Shown piece by piece: positions 44,916 to 54,222 of a stretch of 64,000 nt of DNA. How positions within the stretch are numbered: the first letter of the stretch is position 1; each line of letters starts with the position of its first letter. The translations under genes were made by a program, and so were the position numbers. Under the pieces are notes generated by a model. The model ran no database searches. It was not told where the DNA came from and saw only the letters and a list, made by a program, of their open reading frames with translations. Origin of the DNA: CAJBVG01 sp943372995 (GTDB lineage: Bacteria; Bacteroidota; Bacteroidia; Sphingobacteriales; Sphingobacteriaceae); contig CALSAQ010000001.1 in assembly GCA_943372995.1 (NCBI GenBank), forward strand, positions 372,001-436,000, given 5' to 3'.

Positions 44916-46259
44916 CTAAAACTCTCTGTTAAGGTCGAAAGCCTCTAAATAATCGGCCACTCTACGTACAAATTGCCCTCCTAATGACCCATCTACCACA
45001 CGGTGATCGTATGAGTGAGATAAGAACATTTTATGACGAATAGCAATCATATCCCCTTCTGGAGTTTCAATTACCGATGGCATTTTTCGTATTGCTCCAA
45101 CGGCCATAATTGCCACTTGAGGTTGATTAATTATTGGTGTACCCATTACGTTTCCGAAAGAACCCACATTGGTTAGTGTATACGTTCCTCCTGAAATTTC
45201 ATCAGGTGTTAATTTATTTGCTCTTGCTCTATTCGCTAAATCGTTTACCGCTTTAGTGAGACCTACCAAATTCATTTGATCTGCATTTTTAATAACCGGA
45301 ACTATTAGATTTCCAGAAGGAAGGGCTGCTGCCATTCCAATATTGATATTTTTTCGTTTAATGATTTGTGTACCATTTAACGAAATGTTAATCATTGGGA
45401 AATCTTTTATTGCTTTAACTAATGCCTCAATAAATATTGGGGTAAAGGTAATTTTTTCACCTTCGCGTTTTTCAAACTCTTTTTTCACTTTATCTCTCCA
45501 ACGCACAATGTTAGTTACATCAGCTTCCACAAATGAAGTAACGTGTGGAGAAACATGTTTACTCATTACCATGTGATCGGCAATAAGTTTACGCATACGA
45601 TCCATCTCAATGATTTCGTCGCCATTATTTGCCGTAACTGCTGGTGCTGTAATTTTTATTTCAGCAGCTGCAGTAGATGGAGCAGCACTAGCTGCTTTAG
45701 GAGCTTCTGTAGCAGCAGCTTTTGGCGCAGCACTTGGAGCACCAGATTTCTTATTTGCTACATAATCTAATATATCCTGCTTTGTTACTCTACCTTCTGA
45801 TCCTGTTCCTTTTATGGCATCTAGTTCAACCTGACTAATCCCTTCGTTGCTGGCAATACTTTTTACCAATGGTGAGTAAAAACGCTCACCTGATGATTGT
45901 ATATTACTTGCCGCAGGAGCTGCTGCAACTTTCTCTTCAACCTCTTTAATACCAGGAGCAGAACTTGCTGCAACTGGAGCTGAAGTAGTGCTAGGGGCTG
46001 AACTTGCAGCTGAGCCTGCTTCTGTTTCAATAATTGCAATAACTGCACCTACTTTTACTACATCGCCTTCATTGAACAAGGTTTTAACTAATGTTCCCGA
46101 TACTGGTGAAGGTACCTCAGAATCCACTTTATCTGTAGCAATTTCTAATACCGATTCATCCGTATCAATGCTGTCGCCAGCATTTTTCACCCATTTAATG
46201 ATAGTTGCTTCTGCAACACTTTCCCCCATTTTTGGGAGCACTAATTCGTACTGAGCCAT
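44916..46259 (-). CDS. Dihydrolipoyl acyltransferase (E2) of a 2-oxoacid dehydrogenase
   Basis: 447 residues. Lipoyl domain 1-78 with Lys44 in EIATDKVDSEV; Ala/Ser/Pro linker; peripheral-subunit-binding domain near 127-168 (YSPLVKSIASNEGIS, GSEGRVTKQDILDY); catalytic domain with HKMFLSHSYDHRVVDGSLGG (active-site His). The E2 could belong to branched-chain, pyruvate or 2-oxoglutarate dehydrogenase; VSKHVSPHVTSFVEADVTNI resembles branched-chain-type E2s in Bacteroidota, which would fit the leucine-degradation genes nearby. E1 and E3 are not in the window. Promoter-like TATTTTTG lies about 23 bases upstream of the ATG. Confidence 0.92.
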   Translation of the reverse strand: MAQYELVLPKMGESVAEATIIKWVKNAGDSIDTDESVLEIATDKVDSEVPSPVSGTLVKTLFNEGDVVKVGAVIAIIETEAGSAASSAPSTTSAPVAASSAPGIKEVEEKVAAAPAASNIQSSGERFYSPLVKSIASNEGISQVELDAIKGTGSEGRVTKQDILDYVANKKSGAPSAAPKAAATEAPKAASAAPSTAAAEIKITAPAVTANNGDEIIEMDRMRKLIADHMVMSKHVSPHVTSFVEADVTNIVRWRDKVKKEFEKREGEKITFTPIFIEALVKAIKDFPMINISLNGTQIIKRKNINIGMAAALPSGNLIVPVIKNADQMNLVGLTKAVNDLANRARANKLTPDEISGGTYTLTNVGSFGNVMGTPIINQPQVAIMAVGAIRKMPSVIETPEGDMIAIRHKMFLSHSYDHRVVDGSLGGQFVRRVADYLEAFDLNREF

Positions 46260-46287
46260 AGTATAATCTTTGTTCTGATGCGCAAAA

Positions 46288-46311
46288 ATAAGCTAATTTG
46301 TTAAATCCTCA
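46288..46311 (-). repeat. Short stop-phased 8-bp array after cinA
   Basis: From the cinA TGA the minus strand reads TGAGGATT, TAACAAAT, TAGCTTAT: three consecutive 8-bp words that begin with a stop. The words are not similar to each other, so this case may be chance. Confidence 0.4.
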
Positions 46312-47553
46312 ATGATATTCTTCTCTAATCATGCGGAATAACATATAAAGTGCCTGAATTGCTGTTCGTTCTATATTTTGTAGTCTTAAATTACCAAATT
46401 GAAACTTCTTACTCTCTACCCTATTTTTTGTTGCCACTGCAACCCATACTGTCCCTACTGGTTTATCTTCTGTGCCTCCACTTGGGCCCGCAATTCCAGA
46501 ACAAGCTATTGAATAATCTGTTTTAAAATGCTCATTTGCTCCTCTAGCCATTTCTTCAACAGTTTCTTTACTCACGGCACCATACTTCTCCAAGGTTGAG
46601 GCACTTACCCCTAGCATGCTCTTCTTTAAATCGTATGAATAGGATATTGCTCCTCCTTCATATGCTCTCGATGAGCCCGCTATACTGGTTAACAAATGTC
46701 CAATATATCCACCTGTACAACTCTCCGCAGTAGAAAGTGTTTTCTTGTTTTGAATGAGCATTTCCAATATAGCTTCTTCAAAACTGATATCTTTATCTGC
46801 TACTACATGTTTTTTTACTCTATCTAAAATACGTTTTTTATATCCTAAGATTTCATTAGGATCAAAACTGGTTTCATAATGTGCTGTTAAACGCAATCTT
46901 ACCTGACCTAATTTAGGAAGGTATGCTAGTTTTATATGTGAGGGTAATGAATCTTCAATGTCTTCTATTTCTGTTGCTAGAAAAGATTCGCCAATGCCAA
47001 CAGTCAGTATATTTTCGTGAAGTACAGTGTTTCCAGTAAAATTTGCTTTTAGGTAAGGTAATACCGACGATTCCATGATGGATTTCATCTCAAAAGGAAC
47101 ACCTGGCATAGAGAAAAAATGTTTACCATTTTCTATAAAATGCATAGCTGGAGCTGTGCCTTGTGGGTTTTGTAATACAATACAATTAGAAGGAACTTCA
47201 GCTTGTTTTCTATTAATCTCTGTTACTGGCCTATTAAATCTTGCAAAAATTCTCTCCACATTTTCTAAAGCCTCTTCATTTAATACCAATGTTGAATTAA
47301 AGTATTCTGCTAAAGTATGTTTGGTAATATCGTCTTTTGTCGGTCCTAATCCTCCAGTAAGAAGTATAATATCCACTCTTTGCCTTGCTTCATCTAGGGC
47401 CTTTTTTATGTGCTCCCTATCATCAGAAACTGAACTAATCTGCTTAACACTTATCCCTATTTCATTCAATTGTTGAGCCATCCAAGCCGAATTTGTATCA
47501 ACAATTTGTCCGATTAGAATTTCGTCGCCTATGGTTATTATCTCCGCTTTCAT
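46309..47553 (-). CDS. cinA: CinA-like protein (molybdopterin-binding fold plus nicotinamide-nucleotide amidohydrolase)
   Basis: 414 residues with both domains. N-terminal COG1058 domain: EIITIGDEILIGQIVDTNSAW, TGGLGPTKDDITK, FFSMPGVPFEMK. C-terminal PncC-like domain: STAESCTGGYIGHLLTSIAGSS, YGAVSKETVEEMA, CSGIAGPSGGTEDKPVGTVW. It likely removes damaged pyridine nucleotides and deamidates NMN. Its ATG is the end of the last repeat word of the array that follows the DUF4197 gene. Confidence 0.95.
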   Translation of the reverse strand: MKAEIITIGDEILIGQIVDTNSAWMAQQLNEIGISVKQISSVSDDREHIKKALDEARQRVDIILLTGGLGPTKDDITKHTLAEYFNSTLVLNEEALENVERIFARFNRPVTEINRKQAEVPSNCIVLQNPQGTAPAMHFIENGKHFFSMPGVPFEMKSIMESSVLPYLKANFTGNTVLHENILTVGIGESFLATEIEDIEDSLPSHIKLAYLPKLGQVRLRLTAHYETSFDPNEILGYKKRILDRVKKHVVADKDISFEEAILEMLIQNKKTLSTAESCTGGYIGHLLTSIAGSSRAYEGGAISYSYDLKKSMLGVSASTLEKYGAVSKETVEEMARGANEHFKTDYSIACSGIAGPSGGTEDKPVGTVWVAVATKNRVESKKFQFGNLRLQNIERTAIQALYMLFRMIREEYH

Positions 47554-47578
47554 ATTAGCATATTAACATATTAACTTA
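47554..47578 (-). repeat. Stop-phased 8-bp array joining DUF4197 stop to cinA ATG
   Basis: On the minus strand after TAAGT: TAATATGT, TAATATGC, then TAAT followed by ATG, which is the cinA start codon. The repeat word TAATATG thus supplies the start codon. Confidence 0.8.
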
Positions 47579-48313
47579 TTTTCTTCCGAATACTTTCTTT
47601 AATATATCAGTTATTCTAGCAGCTGGATCTTGACGAATTTTTAGCTCTTCGTTAGCAACCAAAATAAATAAACCATCTATTGCTTTTTGTGTAGTATATG
47701 CCGCTAAATCAGGGTTCATTTTTGTTACCATAGGGACTTTATTGTATGTGGTAATTATTGTCGACCAATGTTTAGTAGCATTAACTTTATTTAATGATTT
47801 CTCAATGATAGGTTTAAATTTCTTCATCAGTTCAGCTTGAGTATTTGTTTTTAAATAATTTGTTGCCGCATCGTTAGAACCATTCAATATATTCAAACCA
47901 TCTTTAATAGTCATAGCCTTAACAGCGTTTATGAAAATTGGTGCTGCTTCCTTCGCTGCATCTTCCGCTGCCCTATTTACTGTAAGAACAAAATCATTCA
48001 GCAATTTGGTTTGTCCTAAATTAGTAAGTGTCTCTTGTACTTTTTTCGCTTCTGGTGGAAAGGGAATAAACAACTTAGGATTTTTATAATAAGCGTCTAC
48101 TTTAGAACCTAAATTCGATGCATTCTTGCTTCCTACATTTAAAGCTTCTTTTAACCCTGCTATAATTTCTTCATTAGTTAGTTTAGTTGTCCCTGTTGTA
48201 TTTCCTAATACTTCAGTACCTTTTTTCTTTAGCTTGTTAAAATCTATTTGAGAATTACAAGCGGGTGATATCATTACACCCAAAACTAAAAACACAATAA
48301 ATATTTTTTTCAT
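47576..48313 (-). CDS. DUF4197 lipoprotein
   Basis: 245 residues from ATG 48311-48313 (a start two codons earlier, 48319, is possible). The lipobox is MISPAC. The body (EEIIAGLKEALNVGSKNAS, YYKNPKLFIPFPPEAKKVQ, GLFILVANEELKIRQDPAAR) is the DUF4197 family, common in Bacteroidota and Proteobacteria, of unknown function. It is flanked by stop-phased arrays on both sides and lies between lptD and cinA. Confidence 0.9.
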   Translation of the reverse strand: MKKIFIVFLVLGVMISPACNSQIDFNKLKKKGTEVLGNTTGTTKLTNEEIIAGLKEALNVGSKNASNLGSKVDAYYKNPKLFIPFPPEAKKVQETLTNLGQTKLLNDFVLTVNRAAEDAAKEAAPIFINAVKAMTIKDGLNILNGSNDAATNYLKTNTQAELMKKFKPIIEKSLNKVNATKHWSTIITTYNKVPMVTKMNPDLAAYTTQKAIDGLFILVANEELKIRQDPAARITDILKKVFGRK

Positions 48314-48363
48314 ATACATATAATTAACAAATTATCTCATTAACACATTAACACATTAACTTA
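48314..48363 (-). repeat. Stop-phased 8-bp array, lptD to DUF4197 gene
   Basis: After the lptD TAA and GT, the minus strand reads TAATGTGT twice, then TAATGAGA, TAATTTGT, TAATTATA. Five 8-bp words start with TAA. The array ends at the start codon of the next gene. Confidence 0.85.
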
Positions 48364-50967
48364 CTCTCTCTCGTAGAACTCTCTCCTTCTACTCAATTTC
48401 AAATCTTGAAGAATAGATGCTCTTACTTTTAAATCTACACTATAACGTTGAAAGGTACCGAAGGGTATCCAGTTTATCGCTAGATCCCAACAATGTAAAT
48501 CTCTATAAATATTAAGCGCTGTTGGAGTTATTTCTTTAGTCGTAAAATCGTATCCTGTATTATATCCAATTTTCCATTTTGGTGTGATACTAATATCACC
48601 ATAAATATTAAACAACTGTTGTATCGATGAAGTATTAGTTAATCGAGAATATCCAATTGTATATGTAGCAGTAAAATTCCAAGGGATGTTCCAGTCAACA
48701 TAATATTGTGGATTACGATAAATCATATCCAGTTCCGCCCTATCATACATGTTTTTAGGTTCGGGTTTATTGTTTGCATCAGCTTTCTTTTTAAAGGCAT
48801 CAGGATTTAAACTTGTTCCAATAGTTAAGTTTGCTGACTTTAATCTTGCTAAACGTTTGTTTACATTATATTCAAATTCGTTTACCTTGAACAGATTTCC
48901 CGCAGTATCAGTTCTCATTACATATAAATCATATACAGCACCCACATCTATATTAATCCTCTCGAACAATACAGTTCTTGCAACCACATTTATATCAGAA
49001 AACTTAAGAGAATCAGCTGCCATATTATAACTGCCAGTGAACCTAAAACTATCGAAAATTCTAATCTTTTTTACAACCGAACCTGTATCTGTTTCTTTCT
49101 TAACTTTCATCTCTATATTATTATCGAGTGAATAAGAAAGGTTACTAAATTTCCCTCCACCAGGTGAGCCAAAGAGGGAGTTATTATTCTCAAAAATTGA
49201 ATACTTATTGGTGCTACCTGCAGAATCAGATTGCACTAATTTATAGTAGCCATATTTACTTTCAGAAAAATCAGGACGATATGAATAACTCAATGATGGA
49301 GTTACAACATGTCGCACCGCAACTATACCCGCCCTATTTACAGGGTACATTCCGTATACTCTTGTAGAAAAGCTTAATCCACCATTATACTCCATAGACC
49401 TTTTAAATCCATCAATAGTGTCGGTAATTACTGAAGCACCATCCCAATATTTATCTACAGAATTAAAATACCATCTTTCGGTATAGCTTACGAATGGGCT
49501 TACCGTTAAATATTTTAATACATTAAATGAAGTTGAAATTGGGACACTATGTCGCAACCCATTTTGAAAATCTTTTAAACTTTCTTTTTTAAATAAAATC
49601 GAATCGAAAGTATTTATTCTGTTTAAGGCATCAGCGGTATAGCTTACCCCAATTTTATGATACCATTTTTGATCTCCTACTCTATTTTTGGGTTCAAATG
49701 GAAAAACCCTCGACATATTAAAACTAACATTTGGTAAACCTAATGCAACTGTACCGCTCGTTAAATTCTGGGCATGAGTCATCGAACCATTTAAAGAGAA
49801 GGGCGTTCCTTCCCAAGATTTTGAATAACTAATCGATGAGTTTAAATTATTTTGGGTAATGCTTTGAATATTTGTGGTAATATTATTTCTATAGTTATTT
49901 CTTGTAGCGATGTTTACCGATGCACTAAAACGTGCACCAGGAACGGCTTTAGGATCTTGATTATGATTCCATCTGATTGAAAAATCTTTATTTCTTATAA
50001 ATGAGAAAGTGTTGGGTTCACCAAATTTTCGATCAGTAAATGTAGATGCAAAACTACCGTTGTACTTGTACTTAACATTATATCTAGATAGAACATTAAA
50101 CCCATAACTTCCTTTAGAATAAATATCTGCTCTTAGTGCAATGTCAAGATTATCACTTACCCCAAAATAATACCCACCATTACGTAAAAAGAAACCTAAT
50201 TCTCTATCCTCACCTATTTCTGGCATTAAAATTCCTGATGAACGTCCGCTTTTTCTAGGAAAGAAACCGAATGGAATAGCCAAAGGTAATGGCACATCTT
50301 CTACGACCAAATAGGCAGGACCTGATACAGTTTTATCCTTTATGTTTTTTGCTTTGGTAAGGGCTATATAAAAATGTGGGTGGGGTAAGTTACAAGTGGT
50401 AAACTTACCATGTCTTATAAATACCTCGTTATACTCGTTCTTTTTAACATCCTCTGCAATTAAGTAGCCTTGACCTTCATTTGTGGTTACCTCTTTAATT
50501 TTTCCCTTCTTTGTTTCAAAATTATAGGTCATTTCCTCAGAATTGTATACCTGACCATCATCTGTAAATACAGGCTTTCCAATAACTTTTCCTGTACTAT
50601 CGGCTACACCTTTGGCATATACAATTTTTTTATTCTGATCGATGATTACATAATCTGCCTTAAGAGAAATATCATCGTAATACACTTCAGCAGCATTATA
50701 CAAATACACCATCCCGTTAACAATATCGTAAACAATGGAATCTTTAGCATAATAACGAATGGGGAAATCAATCGCTTGTTTCTGTTTGGGTTTTAGTTGT
50801 AATGTATCAGAAATTTTAGTTGAATCAGATATGCTATCAGTACTAAAGTTCGTTAGGGTGGTATCAATTGAAACGTTTATTATTTTTGCATTAACAGGCT
50901 TTAAAAAGCTCTGAGAAACGAAAATAATTACTAACAAAAGTGGAAATAGGGCTTTTATACGTTTCAA
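48361..50967 (-). CDS. lptD: LptD-like LPS assembly outer-membrane protein
   Basis: 868 residues with a TTG start; no in-frame ATG is close upstream. Signal peptide (LFPLLLVIIFVSQSFL), then an OstA/LptA-like domain (YDIVNGMVYLYNAAEVYYDD; IYAKGVADSTGKVIGKPVF type) at about 70-180, and a beta-barrel from about 230 with repeated aromatic strands. Key phrases LPLAIPFGFFPRKSGRSSGILMP and GYYFGVSDNLD are typical of Bacteroidota LptD. It inserts lipopolysaccharide into the outer leaflet. It diverges from an exported amidase gene across 61 bp. Confidence 0.9.
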   Translation of the reverse strand: MKRIKALFPLLLVIIFVSQSFLKPVNAKIINVSIDTTLTNFSTDSISDSTKISDTLQLKPKQKQAIDFPIRYYAKDSIVYDIVNGMVYLYNAAEVYYDDISLKADYVIIDQNKKIVYAKGVADSTGKVIGKPVFTDDGQVYNSEEMTYNFETKKGKIKEVTTNEGQGYLIAEDVKKNEYNEVFIRHGKFTTCNLPHPHFYIALTKAKNIKDKTVSGPAYLVVEDVPLPLAIPFGFFPRKSGRSSGILMPEIGEDRELGFFLRNGGYYFGVSDNLDIALRADIYSKGSYGFNVLSRYNVKYKYNGSFASTFTDRKFGEPNTFSFIRNKDFSIRWNHNQDPKAVPGARFSASVNIATRNNYRNNITTNIQSITQNNLNSSISYSKSWEGTPFSLNGSMTHAQNLTSGTVALGLPNVSFNMSRVFPFEPKNRVGDQKWYHKIGVSYTADALNRINTFDSILFKKESLKDFQNGLRHSVPISTSFNVLKYLTVSPFVSYTERWYFNSVDKYWDGASVITDTIDGFKRSMEYNGGLSFSTRVYGMYPVNRAGIVAVRHVVTPSLSYSYRPDFSESKYGYYKLVQSDSAGSTNKYSIFENNNSLFGSPGGGKFSNLSYSLDNNIEMKVKKETDTGSVVKKIRIFDSFRFTGSYNMAADSLKFSDINVVARTVLFERINIDVGAVYDLYVMRTDTAGNLFKVNEFEYNVNKRLARLKSANLTIGTSLNPDAFKKKADANNKPEPKNMYDRAELDMIYRNPQYYVDWNIPWNFTATYTIGYSRLTNTSSIQQLFNIYGDISITPKWKIGYNTGYDFTTKEITPTALNIYRDLHCWDLAINWIPFGTFQRYSVDLKVRASILQDLKLSRRREFYERE

Positions 50968-51028
50968 AGTCGGTAATGAATACTATTTTTGCAAGCGAAT
51001 TAACGAAAAATTAAGGAATATTAGTACC

Positions 51029-51814
51029 GTGAAGAAAATACAATTAGCCATTACCCTCATTATCATTGCTTTGATAAGTAAAACAACTGAGGCTTCATTG
51101 GGTGCCCCATACAGAATAAAAACAGTAGTGATAGATGCTGGTCACGGCGGTCATGATGTAGGTTGTTTAGGCTCTCACTCTAAAGAAAAAGATGTAACTC
51201 TGGCTTTAGCATTGAAGCTGGGCAAACAACTAGAAGAAAACTACCCAAACATAAAGGTTATTTATACTCGTAAAACTGATGAGTTTATAGGTTTAATAGA
51301 ACGAGCAGAAATAGCCAATAAAGCCAAAGCAGACCTATTCATCTCTTTACATTGTAATGCCAACGCAAATAAAGCTGCTTATGGTGCTGAAACCTTTGCT
51401 ATGGGTTTACACGTATCAGAGGCTAACTTAAATGTAGCAAAGAGAGAAAACTCCGTAATCTTGTTAGAAGACGATTATGAAAAAAATTATGATGGTTTTG
51501 ATCCAAAATCAACTGAAGCTTATATCATCTTCTCGTTATATCAAAATGTAAACATAGATAAGAGTTTATACCTTGCTTCAAAAGTTCAAGAACAATTTAC
51601 TAATAAACTAAAACGATACAATAGAGGAGTTAAACAAGCTGGATTTATAGTTCTTTACAAAACTAATATGCCTTCAATTCTTATCGAAAGTGGTTTCTTA
51701 ACCAATAAAGCTGATGAAGCCTTCTTAACCTCAGAGGAAGGTCAGAATAACATAGCTAAATCTATTTATTTGGCATTTAAGTCCTATAAAGATGAGCTTG
51801 AGAAGGAAAAATAA
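51029..51814 (+). CDS. N-acetylmuramoyl-L-alanine amidase (amidase_3)
   Basis: 261 residues with a GTG start (51029-51031) and a signal peptide (MKKIQLAITLIIIALISK). The zinc site is visible as VVIDAGHGGHDVGCLG, Glu in RAEIANKAKADLFISLHCNAN, and IESGFLTNKADEAF with the catalytic Glu. It cleaves the amide between MurNAc and L-Ala during cell separation. A TATTTTTG box at 50984-50991 would start transcription about 30 bases upstream. Followed 25 bp later by an MCE gene. Confidence 0.93.
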   Translation: MKKIQLAITLIIIALISKTTEASLGAPYRIKTVVIDAGHGGHDVGCLGSHSKEKDVTLALALKLGKQLEENYPNIKVIYTRKTDEFIGLIERAEIANKAKADLFISLHCNANANKAAYGAETFAMGLHVSEANLNVAKRENSVILLEDDYEKNYDGFDPKSTEAYIIFSLYQNVNIDKSLYLASKVQEQFTNKLKRYNRGVKQAGFIVLYKTNMPSILIESGFLTNKADEAFLTSEEGQNNIAKSIYLAFKSYKDELEKEK

Positions 51815-51839
51815 CTATCTTTAAAAAATTTTCTACGCA

Positions 51840-52829
51840 GTGAAAATCAATAACGAAACAAAAGTTGGTATAATCACCGTTTTCTCAGTAACCATATTAA
51901 TCCTTGGATTTAATTACTTAAAAGGAAGAGATATTTTTACCGATACGGTTGATATATATGCAGAATACGAACAAATCAGTGGGATTAAGGCATCTAACCC
52001 TGTTTTATACAATGGTTTCATTATAGGTAAGATAACCGAATTAGAACTTAGTCCAAGAGGTACTATTATTGCCACACTAACCATTAAACCCGATTTACAA
52101 ATTCCTGATAATACTATTGCAAAAATTGTGAGTCAGGATTTACTAGGTGCTAAGGCTATTGTGCTTAATTTTGGAGATTCGAGAACCTTCGTTGAAGAGG
52201 GAGACACTCTTCGAACCGATATGGAAATGAGCTTAGCAGAATCGGTAAATTCCGAAGTATTACCTGTAAAACAGAAAGCAGAAAAATTATTAGGAACCGT
52301 AGATTCAATTTTAATTTCTATTCAATACATACTCAATCCAAACTTCCGTTCGAATATCGATCAAAGTTTTGCTAGTATAAAACGCAGTATAGAAACTCTA
52401 GAGGTAACTGCAACTCGTGTGGATTCTATGGTAAAATACCAGTCGGCACGCTTTAAAATGATATCAAACAATATCGAAAGCATTAGTACTAACCTCAAAA
52501 ACAATAACGAAAGAATTAGTAGTATCCTACAAAATGTAGATCAAATTAGCGACTCCCTAGCTAAGGTGAACTTCATACAAACCATAGATCGTGCTAATAA
52601 AGCATTAGCTGACATTGCTATCATTACAGAAAAAATTAATACCGGACAAGGTTCATTAGGTTTATTGGTTAACGACGAGAAATTATACAATAATTTAAAT
52701 CAATCGTCGAAAGATTTGGATAAATTATTGGTTGATTTGAGACTTAACCCTAAGCGTTATTTAAATATTTCTGTATTTGGTGGCGGGAATAAAAAGTACA
52801 AAGAACCTGATTCGACTACGTCGAAATAA
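51840..52829 (+). CDS. MlaD/MCE-family lipid transport protein
   Basis: 329 residues with a GTG start (51840-51842). An N-terminal membrane anchor (VGIITVFSVTILILGFNYLKG) precedes the MCE domain (about 38-118: YAEYEQISGIKASNPVLYNG, IVSQDLLGAKAIVLNFG). A long helical region at about 135-265 follows. Single-domain MCE proteins form hexameric rings with an ABC transporter to move phospholipids between membranes; the partner MlaE/F genes are not here. Its TAA is the first unit of a stop-phased inverted repeat. Confidence 0.92.
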   Translation: MKINNETKVGIITVFSVTILILGFNYLKGRDIFTDTVDIYAEYEQISGIKASNPVLYNGFIIGKITELELSPRGTIIATLTIKPDLQIPDNTIAKIVSQDLLGAKAIVLNFGDSRTFVEEGDTLRTDMEMSLAESVNSEVLPVKQKAEKLLGTVDSILISIQYILNPNFRSNIDQSFASIKRSIETLEVTATRVDSMVKYQSARFKMISNNIESISTNLKNNNERISSILQNVDQISDSLAKVNFIQTIDRANKALADIAIITEKINTGQGSLGLLVNDEKLYNNLNQSSKDLDKLLVDLRLNPKRYLNISVFGGGNKKYKEPDSTTSK

Positions 52830-52887
52830 TATGCTAGTATGCTAGTATGCTAATTTGCTAATAATGGTTTAGCATACTAGCATATTA
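52827..52887. repeat. Stop-phased 8-bp array and 17-bp inverted repeat between convergent genes
   Basis: Plus strand from the MCE-gene TAA: TAATATGC, TAGTATGC, then TAGTATGC and TAATTTGC. 52828-52844 is the exact reverse complement of 52870-52886, and the right arm contains the rnz stop, so each gene reads stop-first words. The last coding triplets of rnz (Leu-Ile-Cys) lie within the right arm. Likely also works as a bidirectional hairpin terminator. Confidence 0.9.
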
Positions 52888-53794
52888 AATACTTCTCTCC
52901 TTCTATAGCCAGCACTGTATTATCGAATTCCGACTTGGCTTCGATGAGTAAGGAATCAAGCTCTCTATAGCGAGCAGAAAAATGTCCAATCATTAGTTGT
53001 TTTACATTTGCTTTTTTAGCTATAATGCCTGCTTGTAAGGCAGTGGTGTGGTAAGTTTCTACTGCTCTATCAATTAAATCGTGTAGAAATGTAGCTTCAT
53101 GATATAAAAAATCTACCCCTTCAATTTGCTCCAGAAAATCTTCATTGTATAATGTATCTGAGCAATAGGCAAAACTTCTTGGAGGCACTGGGTCGAATGT
53201 TAATTCTGAATTTGGAATGGTATTTCCAAACTTGTCACAATAATCTATTCCATTTTTTAAGAGAGGTATATATTCTAATGGAACATCATGCTCTTCAATT
53301 TTATCAGTATTGATTTTACGTTTCCTAGCTTTCTCTTTAATTAAAAAACCTGTAGTAGGAATACGATGATTAAGAATAATTGTATCTACTGTAACATCGT
53401 TGTTTTCGTAGATTTGTTCAGTATACTCGGTATGTGTAAAATGAAAAATGACTTCGTATCGAAGAACTGTTTCAGACACCTTTAGCTGTAAATCAATTAT
53501 TTCTTTTAATTGCGGAGGACCGAATACATGTATTTCCTTTACTCGTCCGTTTAAATGCATTGTCGACAACAAGCCAATTAACCCAAGGTAATGGTCTCCA
53601 TGCAAATGTGAGATAAAGATGTAATCTATTTTTGAGGACTTTAATTTGAATTTATTAAGTTGATTTTGTGTTGCCTCACCACAATCAATTAAGTAATATT
53701 TATCGTTAATATTGAGTAACTGTGCACTAGGATTTCTATTATATGCTGGCGTTGCCGAACTACTTCCTAACACAATTACTTCAAAATTACCCAT
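52877..53794 (-). CDS. rnz: Ribonuclease Z
   Basis: 305 residues. Metal motif HLHGDHYLGL at 63-72; ASAT-type GSSSATPAYNRNPSA at 10-24; DCGEATQNQL; C-terminal HTTALQAGIIAKKANVKQLMIGHFSARY supplies the exosite and last metal ligands. It matures tRNA 3' ends. This matters because the local tRNA gene has no encoded CCA. The C-terminal residues and stop are part of an inverted-repeat array. Confidence 0.95.
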   Translation of the reverse strand: MGNFEVIVLGSSSATPAYNRNPSAQLLNINDKYYLIDCGEATQNQLNKFKLKSSKIDYIFISHLHGDHYLGLIGLLSTMHLNGRVKEIHVFGPPQLKEIIDLQLKVSETVLRYEVIFHFTHTEYTEQIYENNDVTVDTIILNHRIPTTGFLIKEKARKRKINTDKIEEHDVPLEYIPLLKNGIDYCDKFGNTIPNSELTFDPVPPRSFAYCSDTLYNEDFLEQIEGVDFLYHEATFLHDLIDRAVETYHTTALQAGIIAKKANVKQLMIGHFSARYRELDSLLIEAKSEFDNTVLAIEGEKYLIC

Positions 53795-53812
53795 GGCAAT
53801 ACATTAATAAAT

Positions 53813-54202
53813 TTATTCTTCGTCGCCCATCTCTTTACGTAAATCTCTTTCAATTTCTTCCATAAATACTAGGTCAATAGCCTCAGTAATGGTAGGAACT
53901 ATACTGAAATAATTCTCAGTTGTTGATAAGCCTAATAGCTGCTGAATTTCCGAATGCACACCTGTTAAAACAAAGGTACCTTCATAATTTCTACATAATC
54001 TGTTTGCAGATAATAAAGCACTTGCTCCCGATTCATCAACAGCATGAACATTACTTAAATCTAGAATAATGTTGTAAATGCCTTCAGTATGAATCAATAG
54101 AATTTCTGATTTTAATTTTGGACCTGTTTCTGAATTTAATTCTTCAACATCCAAAGGTTTAATCAATACGTATTTTTCGTGTTTGTCTAATTCAAATTTC
54201 AT
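53813..54202 (-). CDS. STAS-domain protein (anti-sigma factor antagonist type)
   Basis: 129 residues. The SpoIIAA-like STAS fold shows NIILDLSNVHAVDESGASAL, with the potentially phosphorylated Ser in DESGAS, and TFVLTGVHSEIQQLLGLS. The C-terminal 20 residues are acidic (EEIERDLRKEMGDEE). No kinase or sigma factor lies nearby. It sits 18 bp upstream of rnz and 20 bp downstream of purC in one run of minus-strand genes. Confidence 0.88.
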   Translation of the reverse strand: MKFELDKHEKYVLIKPLDVEELNSETGPKLKSEILLIHTEGIYNIILDLSNVHAVDESGASALLSANRLCRNYEGTFVLTGVHSEIQQLLGLSTTENYFSIVPTITEAIDLVFMEEIERDLRKEMGDEE

Positions 54203-54222
54203 AGGGCTAAATTACAATAAAA

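Noticed and set aside
45343..45770. Plus-strand frames across the E2 gene
   Set aside because: Shadows of the Ala/Pro-rich linker and catalytic domain of the dihydrolipoyl acyltransferase.
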